This document shows positions 7,654-15,906 of a stretch of 64,000 nt of DNA, in pieces. This stretch comes from Bacillus thuringiensis (GTDB lineage Bacteria; Bacillota; Bacilli; Bacillales; Bacillaceae_G). The stretch covers positions 2,663,501 to 2,727,500 of the forward strand of contig NZ_CP155559.1 in the NCBI RefSeq assembly GCF_022095615.2. Reading direction: 5' to 3'. The notes below the pieces were generated by a model. The model saw only the letters and a list, made by a program, of their open reading frames with translations, was not told where the DNA came from and did no database searches. A program made the translations under genes and the position numbers. Numbering within the stretch: position 1 is the first letter of the stretch; each line of letters opens with the position of its first letter.

Positions 7654-8085
7654 ATGTTACAAGTAATGCCTTTACATAGTGAAGACTATGATTTAATTAA
7701 AGCCGCTGAAAAAGTGATTGAAAAAAACTATAAATATGGTCGTCATCATATCGGTTCAGCAGTAAGAACTAAAACAGGTAATGTTTATGCAGCAGTGCAT
7801 GTTGAAGCGAATGTTGGAAGAATAACAGTATGTGGTGAAGCAATGGCAATCGGAAAATCTATTTCCGAAGGTGATCATGAATTTGATACCATTGTAGCAG
7901 TTGCTCACCCACACCCTCATGAAGATATAGAAAAATGTTGGGTTGTTGCTCCGTGTGGAATGTGTCGAGAATTGATAAGTGATTACGGAAAAAATACGAA
8001 TGTTATACTTTCTTATAATGGTGAACTTGTAAAATGTAACGTAATGGAATTATTACCTGAAAAGTATACAAGCGAAGTAGAATAA
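7654..8085 (+). CDS. bsr: Blasticidin-S deaminase-like cytidine deaminase family protein
   Basis: 143 residues with the zinc-dependent deaminase core: Cys60 and Glu62 in TVCGEAMAIG, Cys101 and Cys104 in PCGMCRELISDY. The order and wording match the Bsr blasticidin-S deaminase of B. cereus closely (GRITVCGEAMAIG, EFDTIVAVAHP, ELLPEKYT) and less well the housekeeping Cdd, which also has CAE rather than CGE. It probably deaminates blasticidin S or a related cytosine nucleoside. GGAGGA lies 6-8 nt before the ATG, and a strong terminator follows, so it is monocistronic. Other nucleoside substrates remain possible. Confidence 0.75.
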   Translation: MLQVMPLHSEDYDLIKAAEKVIEKNYKYGRHHIGSAVRTKTGNVYAAVHVEANVGRITVCGEAMAIGKSISEGDHEFDTIVAVAHPHPHEDIEKCWVVAPCGMCRELISDYGKNTNVILSYNGELVKCNVMELLPEKYTSEVE

Positions 8086-8126
8086 GCATTCATACTCTCA
8101 ACATATCAAATAATATTATTCCAATA

Positions 8127-8161
8127 AAAAACAATCCATTTTTAAAACGGATTGTTTTTTT
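8127..8161 (+). terminator. Terminator after the deaminase gene
   Basis: AAACAATCC (8129-8137) pairs with GGATTGTTT (8149-8157), followed by a T-run. Confidence 0.9.
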
Positions 8162-8339
8162 ATTTCTTTTTTATGCAGTTTATTTTTCTATTTTTAACAA
8201 CAATAGAATTACCATTAATAAAAATGAAATCTAAATATTTAAGCGTGCATTGTAGATTGTTTTTCATTTGAAAACAAAAACGATATTTTTCCTTACATTT
8301 GAAAAAGTTAGTATAAACTCTCTAAAATCAGTACTCTTA

Positions 8340-8570
8340 TCATACCAATCTATAACAATTTTGTCGTCTTCCCTTACCGGTTTCCTTTAACACATATGAT
8401 TTTAAAACGAGCGCTGTTAATGAATCTGTTAATGTTTTATATGATAAATTAGATAATGCTAATAGATCGTTCGTATATAACATTCTATGCTTCTCTAATA
8501 ATAATAGTACTAATCGTTCAGACGGTTTTAATGCTTCGTCACTTTCTAGTATAAAGTCTATATTTTTCAT
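8340..8570 (-). CDS. Small winged-helix protein
   Basis: 76 residues that read as a single winged helix: LKPSERLVLLLLEKHRMLY, then LLALSNLSYKTLTDSLTALV as recognition region, and YVLKETGKGRRQNCYRLV as wing with basic residues. This resembles MarR-like or replication-type DNA-binding modules. No other domain is present. An AAGGAG lies about 14 nt before the ATG, a rather long spacing, so expression may be weak. No neighbour indicates a target. Confidence 0.6.
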   Translation of the reverse strand: MKNIDFILESDEALKPSERLVLLLLEKHRMLYTNDLLALSNLSYKTLTDSLTALVLKSYVLKETGKGRRQNCYRLV

Positions 8571-8696
8571 TTCTCTAATTATTACTCCTTATATAAAAAA
8601 ATACTTACGCAGCTAATTTAATATAAAAATAATACACAACTAAACTTGAGGTATATTAAAATAACATCGTTTTAAAACACTATTATACTATAACAT

Positions 8697-8733
8697 AGAA
8701 AAAGCATTTCCCGAAATAAGAAATGCTTTTTTA
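8697..8733. terminator. Bidirectional hairpin terminator
   Basis: AAAAAGCATTTC (8699-8710) pairs with GAAATGCTTTTT, loop of about 9 nt. On the minus strand it ends whatever is transcribed from the mini-ORF region at 8734-8815. Confidence 0.8.
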
Positions 8734-8814
8734 AATTGCTTATATGTTTCTTCCGAACCTACAATATATCTTAAACTCTTACCCGTACAATTCCCTCCTA
8801 ATTTCTCTGGTCAT
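8734..8814 (-). pseudogene. Frameshifted mini-gene or repeat element
   Basis: On the minus strand, ATG 8814 opens an 11-codon ORF (MTREIRRELYG, stop at 8779). If one G is removed from the GGG just before the stop, the frame continues as KSLRYIVGSEETYKQFKKAF and into the following hairpin. This looks like a short coding unit broken by one inserted base, lying between two terminators. I have an impression that similar sequence recurs in B. cereus-group genomes, but cannot verify it here. It could also be a small RNA ending at the 8697-8733 hairpin. Confidence 0.4.
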
Positions 8815-8865
8815 CTAAAATTATTTATAACAAATCAAGTCCTTCTAAAATGATTTAAATAAATA

Positions 8866-8912
8866 AAAACGGATAGTCATACATGCTCTAAACATGAATG
8901 ACTATCCGTTTT
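8866..8912 (-). terminator. Terminator after the 87-aa gene
   Basis: AAAACGGATAGTCAT (8866-8880) pairs perfectly with 8898-8912. Confidence 0.9.
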
Positions 8913-8941
8913 CCAGCTTCTTCTCAAATACATGTACTACC

Positions 8942-9205
8942 TTAAATATTTCTTGCAATATGTGGCTTACTGTAGTGACTTGTTCCACCGCCGCCTACTA
9001 CTACTTTACCGCCTTTTTCGAAAATTAATAATTTACTTGAAGCATCTGCAAGAAGTACTATTACTTCAGCATTATTACTTGTTGCTACATAAATTACATA
9101 ACCACTTTTTGATATACATGTTTCCCAATTTGCATCAAATTCAGATCTTACTACACGATTTGAATACACTTGATTTTCAATTCTTCCTTGTTCTACGTTT
9201 TCCAA
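8942..9205 (-). CDS. Hypothetical 87-aa protein
   Basis: I do not recognise this protein. It begins ENVEQGRIENQVYSNRVVRS and has a beta-rich middle (YVIYVATSNNAEVIVLLAD), a glycine run (VVVGGGGTS) and no signal peptide or membrane helix. Start is TTG 9205 with GGGGGG 6-7 nt upstream. It is monocistronic and followed by a very strong terminator. The compact beta-strand pattern would suit a surface or spore-associated small protein, but nothing in the sequence proves that. Confidence 0.7.
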   Translation of the reverse strand: MENVEQGRIENQVYSNRVVRSEFDANWETCISKSGYVIYVATSNNAEVIVLLADASSKLLIFEKGGKVVVGGGGTSHYSKPHIARNI

Positions 9206-9356
9206 ATTTATCCCCCCTACTGCTCTAAAATATCATTTATAGTAAAATAACAGCCCTATTTAAAATAATGACTGACTTTAACATAAATAGTATATGTAAT
9301 TAGTAGAAAAATGCTTGGACAATGCATATATAATAACCCACAAGGAAATCACAACT

Positions 9357-9395
9357 AAAACAAGGGAGTCGATATTATATCGACTCCCTTGTTTT
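9357..9395 (-). terminator. Terminator after the methyltransferase gene
   Basis: AAAACAAGGGAGTCGATA pairs with 9378-9395 around a 3-nt loop; about 18 bp of stem. Confidence 0.92.
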
Positions 9396-9408
9396 CATAC
9401 ATAGTTTT

Positions 9409-10173
9409 TTATTTTTCGTTTCGCACAGCTTCAAAAGTAAACATTTGATTTGCATTTGACGGTTCTTTTCCATAAACATAGTCAGCGGAGCAAGTAATGT
9501 TAGAGAAACCTATACTTTCTAACAGAAGTTTAAACTCGTCTATTCCATACCAGCGCATCGCAAAGCGTTGTAGTTCTGTTTGTACTAACTGTCCTTTACT
9601 CCATTTTTCAATTTTTAAATATGATAGAGTAACTTGGTTCAGCCAATCTATTTCAATTGATTTATTTTCTAATGTAATTCCTTCTCCGCTCGGCAAAGAA
9701 AAAGTCGATGTATGAATCTCCCCAGTCTTCCAGTTATACGGAAGCATAACATCTACGATTAATCGCCCGCCTGGATTAAGATGTTCATAAAAACATTTCA
9801 ATGCGTTTATAGAATCCGTACGATTTTCAATTAAACAAAAAGATCCAGTTGGAATGATAATTGCTTCATATTTATGTGGCAGTGAAAATTGTTGTAAGCT
9901 TCCTTCATATAAATTAGGATGTAAGCTTCTCTCTTTACATCGTATGCGGCACGATTCTAGCATTTCAGGTGAATAGTCAACCCCATCAACTGTAAAACCA
10001 GCTTCAAGAAGCGGGATGATGACGCGCCCTGATCCTACTGCTGCTTCGAGAATTCTTCCGGTGCAATTTTTTAAACGTTTTTCGTAATACTCAATATCAC
10101 CATTTAAAGAATAACCGACAGGCTTTGTGTAATCATACAGTTCCGTGCAAAGTGTACTATAAAAACTAAACAT
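9409..10173 (-). CDS. Class I SAM-dependent methyltransferase
   Basis: 254 residues with the Rossmann SAM-binding core: motif I ILEAAVGSGRVIIPLLEAG (~42-60), motif II acidic residue in VDGVDYSPEML, and the strand-4 region YEAIIIPTGSFCLI. The C-terminal part has strand pairs typical of small-molecule methyltransferases (TLENKSIEIDWLNQVTLSYL). Cytosolic. It is monocistronic, divergent from the small membrane protein at 10377. The acceptor substrate cannot be told. Confidence 0.85.
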   Translation of the reverse strand: MFSFYSTLCTELYDYTKPVGYSLNGDIEYYEKRLKNCTGRILEAAVGSGRVIIPLLEAGFTVDGVDYSPEMLESCRIRCKERSLHPNLYEGSLQQFSLPHKYEAIIIPTGSFCLIENRTDSINALKCFYEHLNPGGRLIVDVMLPYNWKTGEIHTSTFSLPSGEGITLENKSIEIDWLNQVTLSYLKIEKWSKGQLVQTELQRFAMRWYGIDEFKLLLESIGFSNITCSADYVYGKEPSNANQMFTFEAVRNEK

Positions 10174-10290
10174 TTATTTTCTCCTCCGTTTTTTACGTAT
10201 GGAAGATTTTCATTCAATTAATCTTCCTGTACCTTTATTTTTAATAAAAATTCGAAAGAGCTGACTGTCATAATATATCACTCGCTTTCC

Positions 10291-10315
10291 ATACAATATA
10301 ATCCTATTGTATAAT
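10291..10315. promoter_or_regulatory. Inverted repeat and -10 in a divergent promoter region
   Basis: ATACAAT (10291-10297) and ATTGTAT (10306-10312) form a 7-bp inverted repeat with an 8-bp spacer. TATAAT (10310-10315) on the plus strand would be the -10 of the 10377 gene. Possible shared operator; speculative. Confidence 0.35.
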
Positions 10316-10376
10316 ATTCCCTTCGAAACGAAAATGAAAAAATGAAAATTCAGACTTTTATTAAAAGGAGGATATA

Positions 10377-10655
10377 ATGAATTCATTAATTATATTTCTT
10401 TTACTTCTTATTGCTTTTAATGCTTTAATTTTCTTTATAGCAAAGAAATATAGGCAAATATGGAAAATTACCAGTGGCATTTTCATTCTTTCTTCCCCCA
10501 TCGTTTTCTTCGCCACTTTGCATGTAATTGGCGAAAAAGTTGGAGATGGATTCGCTGGAGGTGCTGCTGGGTTAACCTTTAGTGGACTCTTAATCCTAAA
10601 TGCGATTGTTTTTTATATCATAAGTATTTTTGTTTCTGCTAATAAAAATTCATAA
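10377..10655 (+). CDS. Small three-helix membrane protein
   Basis: 92 residues with three hydrophobic segments (~3-20, 33-52 and 68-87) and the glycine-rich loop DGFAGGAAGL between the second and third. AAAGGAGG lies 6 nt before the ATG. Its organisation resembles the 100-aa protein at 42532 in this window, though they are not clearly homologous. Function unknown; it shares a convergent terminator with the peptidase gene. Confidence 0.7.
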   Translation: MNSLIIFLLLLIAFNALIFFIAKKYRQIWKITSGIFILSSPIVFFATLHVIGEKVGDGFAGGAAGLTFSGLLILNAIVFYIISIFVSANKNS

Positions 10656-10675
10656 TAAACTCCCCCTTTCCAAAT

Positions 10676-10708
10676 GTAAAGAGCTTACTATGCAGTAAGC
10701 TCTTTATC
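10676..10708. terminator. Bidirectional terminator between convergent genes
   Basis: AAAGAGCTTACT (10678-10689) pairs with AGTAAGCTCTTT (10694-10705). It serves both the 10377 gene and the S15 peptidase gene. Confidence 0.88.
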
Positions 10709-10717
10709 CTTAACTAT

Positions 10718-12511
10718 TTATTTCACAATTGGCAATGTCACTTCACTTAATTTCACTGTAAGATTCGTGCCTGCTTTCGGTCTAATTGTATAATCATAGT
10801 CACTTGCGATTACAACGACCCCTATTTGATGCCCTGCTTTAAATACATAATCATCTGGCTGCATATCCCAGGTAAATGTATAATCTTTACCCGGTTGAAT
10901 TGCTGTTGAATTTTCTATACTCTTTAAGTTTTGCGGATCCATCCAGCCTCTCGTTACGATTTCTGGCTTCGTTCCTCCATAATCAACAAGTAATGCTGTT
11001 AAATTTGATACAGATCGATCAATATTCCCTGTAATTGAAATCTTTGTTGTACCACTTATACGCGTATCTTTTTGCAGTACAGGCATTGTATACACTAATC
11101 GATTTGCTACTTCTAATTCTGGGTTTGCTACTAATTGGTTTGATTTCATTTTTGCATCATCTACGAATGAGAAAACTTTATTTACAGAGCCCATACTTAA
11201 TGGCAAATTAACTGCTTTATTACTTAAATACATACGAACTTTTGACGGGACAGCTGCTGGATCCGGCCAGTTTTTTAATTTTTCCCACGTTTTATTTTCA
11301 CGTTGTACATCAACCATTGGTTCATTCATAATGCCATTTTCAATTCCATATAACCAATAATCGAACCATTTATTTTGTGTTCTTTGCCAATCATTCGTTG
11401 ATGTTCCACCATGTCCACCTTGATGTAACCACATTTTACGAGGAACATCATTCTCTCCAAGCGCATCCCACCATTGCGCAAATTGCTTCGTCTTTACATT
11501 CCAATCATTTAAACCATGAACAACAAATACACTCGCTTTTACGTTTTTAGCATCTTTTACATAATTACGTTTATCCCAAAAATCATTATAATTACCCGTT
11601 TTTCGGTCTTGTCCAGCTGTTAACTCTTTTATTACTTGTCCGCAAACTTCAGGATTTTCTCTTGTTAGTACTGCTTCTGCCATATTATCTATATCTTCTC
11701 CTTGGTATCCACCTGGTGCAATGACTGCACCGTTTGCACGATAATAATCATACCAACTACTGATTGCTGCGATTGGAATAATTGTTTTTAAACCTTCAAC
11801 ACCAGTCGTCGCAACGGCATTCGGTAACGTACCATTATAAGAAACTCCTGTCATACCTACATTTCCTGTAGACCAATCAGCCTTAACTTCCTCACCATTT
11901 TCTGTATATGCTTTCGCACGTCCATTTACCCAATCAATGACAGACTTCGTTCCTAGTATTTCTTGCTCATCCCCAGTAGTTGGACATCCATCTGATTTCC
12001 CAGTTCCGATACTTTCACCTAAAATGACTGCATAGCCTCTTGGCACATAATAATTTCCGTATGAACCCAGATTAACAGCTCCATACGGTTTCCCTTCATA
12101 CGCATACAATTCTTCATCTACATTATATACAGGAACATCTTTTAAGCCAGATCGATATGGACTCATTTCATAAATAACGGGAACTTTCACATTCGAATCG
12201 GTTTTTGGACGCATAACTTTTACCGATACACGATCCTTTTTTCCATCTCGATCACTATCAACTTCTGTTTCTACAAATAAATTTTCAATAATTGCTTCAT
12301 CAAGCGAATAAATCGGTTTTGTCATCCCGTTTTCTAATTCAATTTTTGTGTTTGATTGTAACACTTCTGAAACTTTTCCATTTAACTTTACGTCATTCTC
12401 ATTTATGTAGTTTGTTTCTTTATTGTCTGCATACGCAGTCATGCTAGAAACTCCTGATGTAATTGATAAAGATAATATTGCTGATAGTGTAGCTATTTTC
12501 TTTTTCCCCAT
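10718..12511 (-). CDS. Secreted X-Pro dipeptidyl-peptidase (S15, CocE/NonD family)
   Basis: 597 residues with a Sec signal peptide cleaved near AYA-DN (28). The alpha/beta hydrolase domain carries the triad: Ser224 in GMTGVSYNG, Asp336 in HGLNDWNVK and His367 in HQGGHGG. A C-terminal jelly-roll (XPDPP C) domain follows from ~400 (KVRMYLSN to LSEVTLPIVK). It would cleave X-Pro dipeptides from peptides outside the cell. The frame could begin 13 codons earlier, but GGAGG lies 7 nt before ATG 12511 and the shorter form gives a proper signal peptide. A Xaa-Pro aminoacyl or ester substrate (CocE-like) is the alternative. Confidence 0.88.
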   Translation of the reverse strand: MGKKKIATLSAILSLSITSGVSSMTAYADNKETNYINENDVKLNGKVSEVLQSNTKIELENGMTKPIYSLDEAIIENLFVETEVDSDRDGKKDRVSVKVMRPKTDSNVKVPVIYEMSPYRSGLKDVPVYNVDEELYAYEGKPYGAVNLGSYGNYYVPRGYAVILGESIGTGKSDGCPTTGDEQEILGTKSVIDWVNGRAKAYTENGEEVKADWSTGNVGMTGVSYNGTLPNAVATTGVEGLKTIIPIAAISSWYDYYRANGAVIAPGGYQGEDIDNMAEAVLTRENPEVCGQVIKELTAGQDRKTGNYNDFWDKRNYVKDAKNVKASVFVVHGLNDWNVKTKQFAQWWDALGENDVPRKMWLHQGGHGGTSTNDWQRTQNKWFDYWLYGIENGIMNEPMVDVQRENKTWEKLKNWPDPAAVPSKVRMYLSNKAVNLPLSMGSVNKVFSFVDDAKMKSNQLVANPELEVANRLVYTMPVLQKDTRISGTTKISITGNIDRSVSNLTALLVDYGGTKPEIVTRGWMDPQNLKSIENSTAIQPGKDYTFTWDMQPDDYVFKAGHQIGVVVIASDYDYTIRPKAGTNLTVKLSEVTLPIVK

Positions 12512-12666
12512 GCCCTTTCCTCCCCATATATTTCTCCTTTTACTATACAATAAAATTACTGAAAATTCAGTTTATATTTTATACAATAACTTGAGAAATT
12601 TGTATAACACTCTTCAACGAGCTTTCAAGGTTATATATTTTGACTTACTACTCACATATAATCAAT

Positions 12667-12699
12667 AAAAAAGCATCGCCTATTAATAGGCGATGCTTC
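12667..12699 (-). terminator. Terminator after the histidine kinase gene
   Basis: AAGCATCGCCTA (12671-12682) pairs with TAGGCGATGCTT (12687-12698), with an A-run giving the minus-strand U-tract. Confidence 0.9.
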
Positions 12700-12712
12700 T
12701 AATAGTATTGAA

Positions 12713-14089
12713 TTATTCATTCTTCATATGAATATAAAATTGTATCTCTCCCTCTATAGTAGAGACTCCATAGTCAAAACCATGTCTTTCTAAAATACTT
12801 TTCACGATTGCTAAGCCCAGTCCTGTACCTGAATGTTCTTTACTACGAGAAGAGTCTAAGACATAAAAAGGTTCCCAAATTTTATCGATATCTTTCATTT
12901 GCTCAGCATTCATACCATTTTGAACTTGAAAATATACAATTTCATTTCGATCTTCTAATGTGATTTTTATATTTTGGTTTGCTGTATACTTTATTGCATT
13001 AGATATTAAATTTTGAAACACCATTCTCATTTTATTTACATCTGCATAAATAATTGCATTACCAACATTATAATTCACTTGTAAATTGATTTCTTTCGAC
13101 TCTAGCTCAATCTTATGCTTATCTAATATACTTTGGACTAGTGATACAATAGGAAATTCTTCTTTTTGCAGCACATCTCTTTCCATTTTAGAAAATCGTA
13201 ATAATTCTTCAATTAAATTTGATATTTGATCTGTTTGTTTAATAATAGTATCCACGTACGTACCATCATCTAAACCATCTTTTATTCCCATAGAATATGC
13301 TTTCACTAACGCGATTGGTGTTTTTAATTCATGCGTCACATCACCCATAAATCGTTTTAAATGTTCATTACGATCTGTTAAATCTTCATGTGCTTCATGT
13401 AGTTTTTCACTCATGATATTAATACTATTAGCTAAGTCTCCTATTTCATCATTTGTTTTCACTTTCGCTCGTTCAAATTTCAGACGTGAAATATCTTCTG
13501 CAACATCACTTAATTCTTTCAATGGTCTGGTGATTGTTTTTGAAAGTATCCATACAAGTACGATAATGAGAAAAATTGTAATACCTAATATGTATAAATA
13601 AAATGCGTTTAGCGTTTTTAGCACTTCATTTGAATGTGCGATAGAAACCCCTACCAAAATTAACATATCGTCTTTCGCAATAAATTTCACAAAAAAACTA
13701 GATTTCATCTTTTCTTGATCATATATTTTATTCGACTGGCCGAAATTCTTTACTTTCATTATTTCTTTTTTTGTAATCCAAAGTTTATTAAGAGCAACTC
13801 TCTTTTTTGTAAGTTGCATACGTAACTCATCATTAATATGATCTTCTGAATCTTTTATGGATGTATACGCAATCGTAACATTCCCCTCATTTTCAATGCT
13901 AGAAATTGCTTCATCTAGTTGTTCACTCGGTATGGACTGTATTTGTGCTGTAATACCTTCTAAACTTTCTCGCGTTTTGTAAATATTATATTTCGGTAAT
14001 AAGTAGTTAATTAATAATAAAGAAATCGTAAAAATAAGAATTACAGTTAAAGAAATGCTGAGAAATAGCTTTTTTCCAAGTTTATTCAC
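12713..14089 (-). CDS. Sensor histidine kinase
   Basis: 458 residues: membrane segment 1 (~8-32), an extracellular sensor domain (~33-160), membrane segment 2 (~161-183), HAMP (~184-235), HisKA with His253 in VTHELKTPIALV, and HATPase with the N box FQNLISNAIKYT (358-369) and G box GTGLGLAIV (421-429). All catalytic motifs are intact. Start is GTG 14089 with GGAGG 8 nt upstream. It forms a two-gene unit with the response regulator upstream; in the ancestral frame the two overlapped by 8 nt. The signal sensed is unknown; a secreted protein gene lies divergent. Confidence 0.93.
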   Translation of the reverse strand: MNKLGKKLFLSISLTVILIFTISLLLINYLLPKYNIYKTRESLEGITAQIQSIPSEQLDEAISSIENEGNVTIAYTSIKDSEDHINDELRMQLTKKRVALNKLWITKKEIMKVKNFGQSNKIYDQEKMKSSFFVKFIAKDDMLILVGVSIAHSNEVLKTLNAFYLYILGITIFLIIVLVWILSKTITRPLKELSDVAEDISRLKFERAKVKTNDEIGDLANSINIMSEKLHEAHEDLTDRNEHLKRFMGDVTHELKTPIALVKAYSMGIKDGLDDGTYVDTIIKQTDQISNLIEELLRFSKMERDVLQKEEFPIVSLVQSILDKHKIELESKEINLQVNYNVGNAIIYADVNKMRMVFQNLISNAIKYTANQNIKITLEDRNEIVYFQVQNGMNAEQMKDIDKIWEPFYVLDSSRSKEHSGTGLGLAIVKSILERHGFDYGVSTIEGEIQFYIHMKNE

Positions 14090-14103
14090 TCTGTTCCTCC
14101 AAA

Positions 14104-14727
14104 CTATATCCTAGCCCGCGATGCGTCTTTATTATATTTTCCTACTTTTTTACGTAACCTTCTTACATGTGTATCAACTGTTCGTTCTTCTCCAAAATAG
14201 TCAAATCCCCATACGATATCTAACAATTTTTTACGAGTCAGAATCATGCCTTTATGATTTAAAAAACACTTTATTAATTCTAGCTCTGTTTTTGTAATAT
14301 CTAACTCTTTGTCATTTTTATAAACTTTATTTTTAGTAAAATCTATTTTCAAATCTTGAACTTGAATGACATCATCATGCTGTATAAGCTTTTTCGCTCG
14401 AGTAATGAGTACGCCTGGATGAAATGGCTTTTTTACGTACTCATCTGCACCACTTTGAAGCGCTGCTAATTCATCTTCACTTTCACTTTTCGCCGTAAGC
14501 ATTAATACTTTTACGCTTGAATTATTTTTTATTTCCTGGCAAACAGTAATACCACTATGTTTTGGCATCATCCAATCTAAAATCGCTAAATCTATTTTCT
14601 CATCATAAAATATTTGAAGTGCTTCCTCTCCATCTTTCGCTAATAAAACTTCGAAGCCTTCTTTCTCAAAATAAGCTTTTAAAATCCTTAACATATCCTG
14701 TTCATCATCTGCGATTAATACTTTCAT
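14104..14727 (-). CDS. OmpR/PhoB response regulator, C-terminus frameshifted
   Basis: Receiver domain with Asp51 (LAILDWMMPKHSG), Thr78 and Lys100, followed by a winged-helix domain that is normal up to RRLRKKVG (~196). After that the annotated frame ends in KYNKDASRARI. Another frame of the same DNA reads THRGLGYSLEEQSE and stops at 14082, exactly the expected family ending (RGxGY wing). A single extra A in the AAAA run near 14137-14140, or a 2-bp loss in the adjacent TA repeat, explains it. The wing of the DNA-binding domain is therefore lost or altered. Either a real mutation or a sequencing error. Confidence 0.9.
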   Translation of the reverse strand: MKVLIADDEQDMLRILKAYFEKEGFEVLLAKDGEEALQIFYDEKIDLAILDWMMPKHSGITVCQEIKNNSSVKVLMLTAKSESEDELAALQSGADEYVKKPFHPGVLITRAKKLIQHDDVIQVQDLKIDFTKNKVYKNDKELDITKTELELIKCFLNHKGMILTRKKLLDIVWGFDYFGEERTVDTHVRRLRKKVGKYNKDASRARI

Positions 14728-14848
14728 GAATTATCCTCCATTGCTTTTAAACAAAAATCAATTGTATTATACAACTTCTTTGTTACATGTATGTGACAGA
14801 AAAATATTTGAACCTTTTAAGGGTATTGTAAAAACGAGGTGTTGTATT

Positions 14849-15265
14849 ATGATTAAAAAAATCGGGGTCATTACTCTTCTTTGTTTCTTATTATCGACAA
14901 ATGTGTTCGCAAATACAAATCAACAAATTGAAGTATTTGATTGTCACAAAGAAATGGTCGTTCAAAAACAATCTTTAGATCCAGCTATTCAAAAAGAAGC
15001 TGTTCAATATGCTAAATCCATTACTGGCCCGTTCAAAAACTTAAATGTCGTTCCAAAAGATGGTCACATGATAAAAATCCCTTTATCTAAACCAGTTTCT
15101 ATTACAAATCAATGGTTACATACAACAATTGATGAAATATTAATCCTTCTACCCCTTAATCAAAAACCTTATATTATGCTTTACGATGATGAAAATAATC
15201 CACATTTCTATTATGTAAAAGGTGATCCGAAGGGATTATTGAAAGAAATGAATGTTAAATTATAA
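14849..15265 (+). CDS. Small secreted protein
   Basis: 138 residues with a Sec signal peptide (MIKKIGVITLLCFLLSTNVFA, cleavage before NTNQQ). The mature part (~117 aa) has one Cys (FDCHKE) and a beta-rich C-terminus (YIMLYDDENNPHFYYVKGD). No family recognised. The frame is open from 14726, but ACGAGGTG precedes ATG 14849 by 7 nt and only that start gives a signal peptide. It is divergent from the two-component system and could be one of its targets. Confidence 0.72.
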   Translation: MIKKIGVITLLCFLLSTNVFANTNQQIEVFDCHKEMVVQKQSLDPAIQKEAVQYAKSITGPFKNLNVVPKDGHMIKIPLSKPVSITNQWLHTTIDEILILLPLNQKPYIMLYDDENNPHFYYVKGDPKGLLKEMNVKL

Positions 15266-15822
15266 TGTAAGAAAGATCCCATAAATATCATTTGTGGGAT
15301 CTTTCTTATTATGTTAGCAACTACATTTTCATTTAAAAAATGAATAACCTGTCTTTTATGATGATTATCATGCTCTATAATTTCTTTAATAATATATATA
15401 AGAGAATACGGCGTTCCAGTATGAGGACAGTGTGATACTCCATTGGCTTTTAAAGGTTTCTTTAGTTTTTCATCATGCAGTAATCTAAGTTCCTTTACGA
15501 GTAACTCTCTTTTAGCTTTTGCTTCTTCAAGAAGTTTCACCTTAGATATACCGGATTTGGCATAACTAGATGCTAGTTTATTATATGTATCAAAATCCGG
15601 GAACTCCATTCCCTTTCCATCTCTCACTGATGATAATGTCTCACGTAATAGATAGTCATCCCAGTTCATAATATGAGATACGATTTCGCCAACAGTCCAT
15701 TTCCCCTCTGATATTGGTGCCACCCACAATTCCTCTTTCATACCTTTCAATGTATGTATCCAAATTGAATATTCATTGAAATCATTAATAATTTTATTTT
15801 CTCCCATCATCCAATTCCCCAT
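15211..15822 (-). CDS. DinB/YfiT-like metal-binding protein with odd C-terminal extension
   Basis: A four-helix DinB fold with metal-ligand histidines in VGEIVSHIMNWDDYLL and EIIEHDNHHKRQVIHFL. Such proteins in Bacillus often act as thiol (bacillithiol)-dependent transferases. Typical family members end shortly after HHKRQVIHFL, at ~170 residues. Here the frame continues ~35 more residues straight through the convergent terminator and 55 nt into the neighbouring gene, which suggests that a normal stop was lost. The start is uncertain: ATG 15822 or ATG 15810, the latter with GGGGA 5 nt upstream. Confidence 0.78.
   Translation of the reverse strand: MGNWMMGENKIINDFNEYSIWIHTLKGMKEELWVAPISEGKWTVGEIVSHIMNWDDYLLRETLSSVRDGKGMEFPDFDTYNKLASSYAKSGISKVKLLEEAKAKRELLVKELRLLHDEKLKKPLKANGVSHCPHTGTPYSLIYIIKEIIEHDNHHKRQVIHFLNENVVANIIRKIPQMIFMGSFLHYNLTFISFNNPFGSPFT
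15267..15309. terminator. Terminator after the secreted protein gene
   Basis: AAGAAAGATCCCA (15269-15281) pairs with TGGGATCTTTCTT (15295-15307). It lies inside the reading frame of the convergent DinB-family gene. Confidence 0.88.
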
Positions 15823-15906
15823 TCTAATATTAGATTCATATAAATTATAACATCAATCTACACTAGACAGAACAAAAGTTCTATTAGAGTGGTAAATAAT
15901 AATTTA

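Larger units (their letters stand above)
8571..8941. other. Intergenic stretch with two terminators and a mini-ORF
   Basis: Contents are listed separately: a hairpin at 8697-8733, a frameshifted mini-ORF at 8779-8814, and a terminator at 8866-8912. The rest is AT-rich sequence where I see nothing. Confidence 0.6.

Noticed and set aside
15350..15375. Fur-like box (ATGATGATTATCAT)
   Set aside because: It lies inside the DinB coding sequence and matches only part of the Fur consensus.
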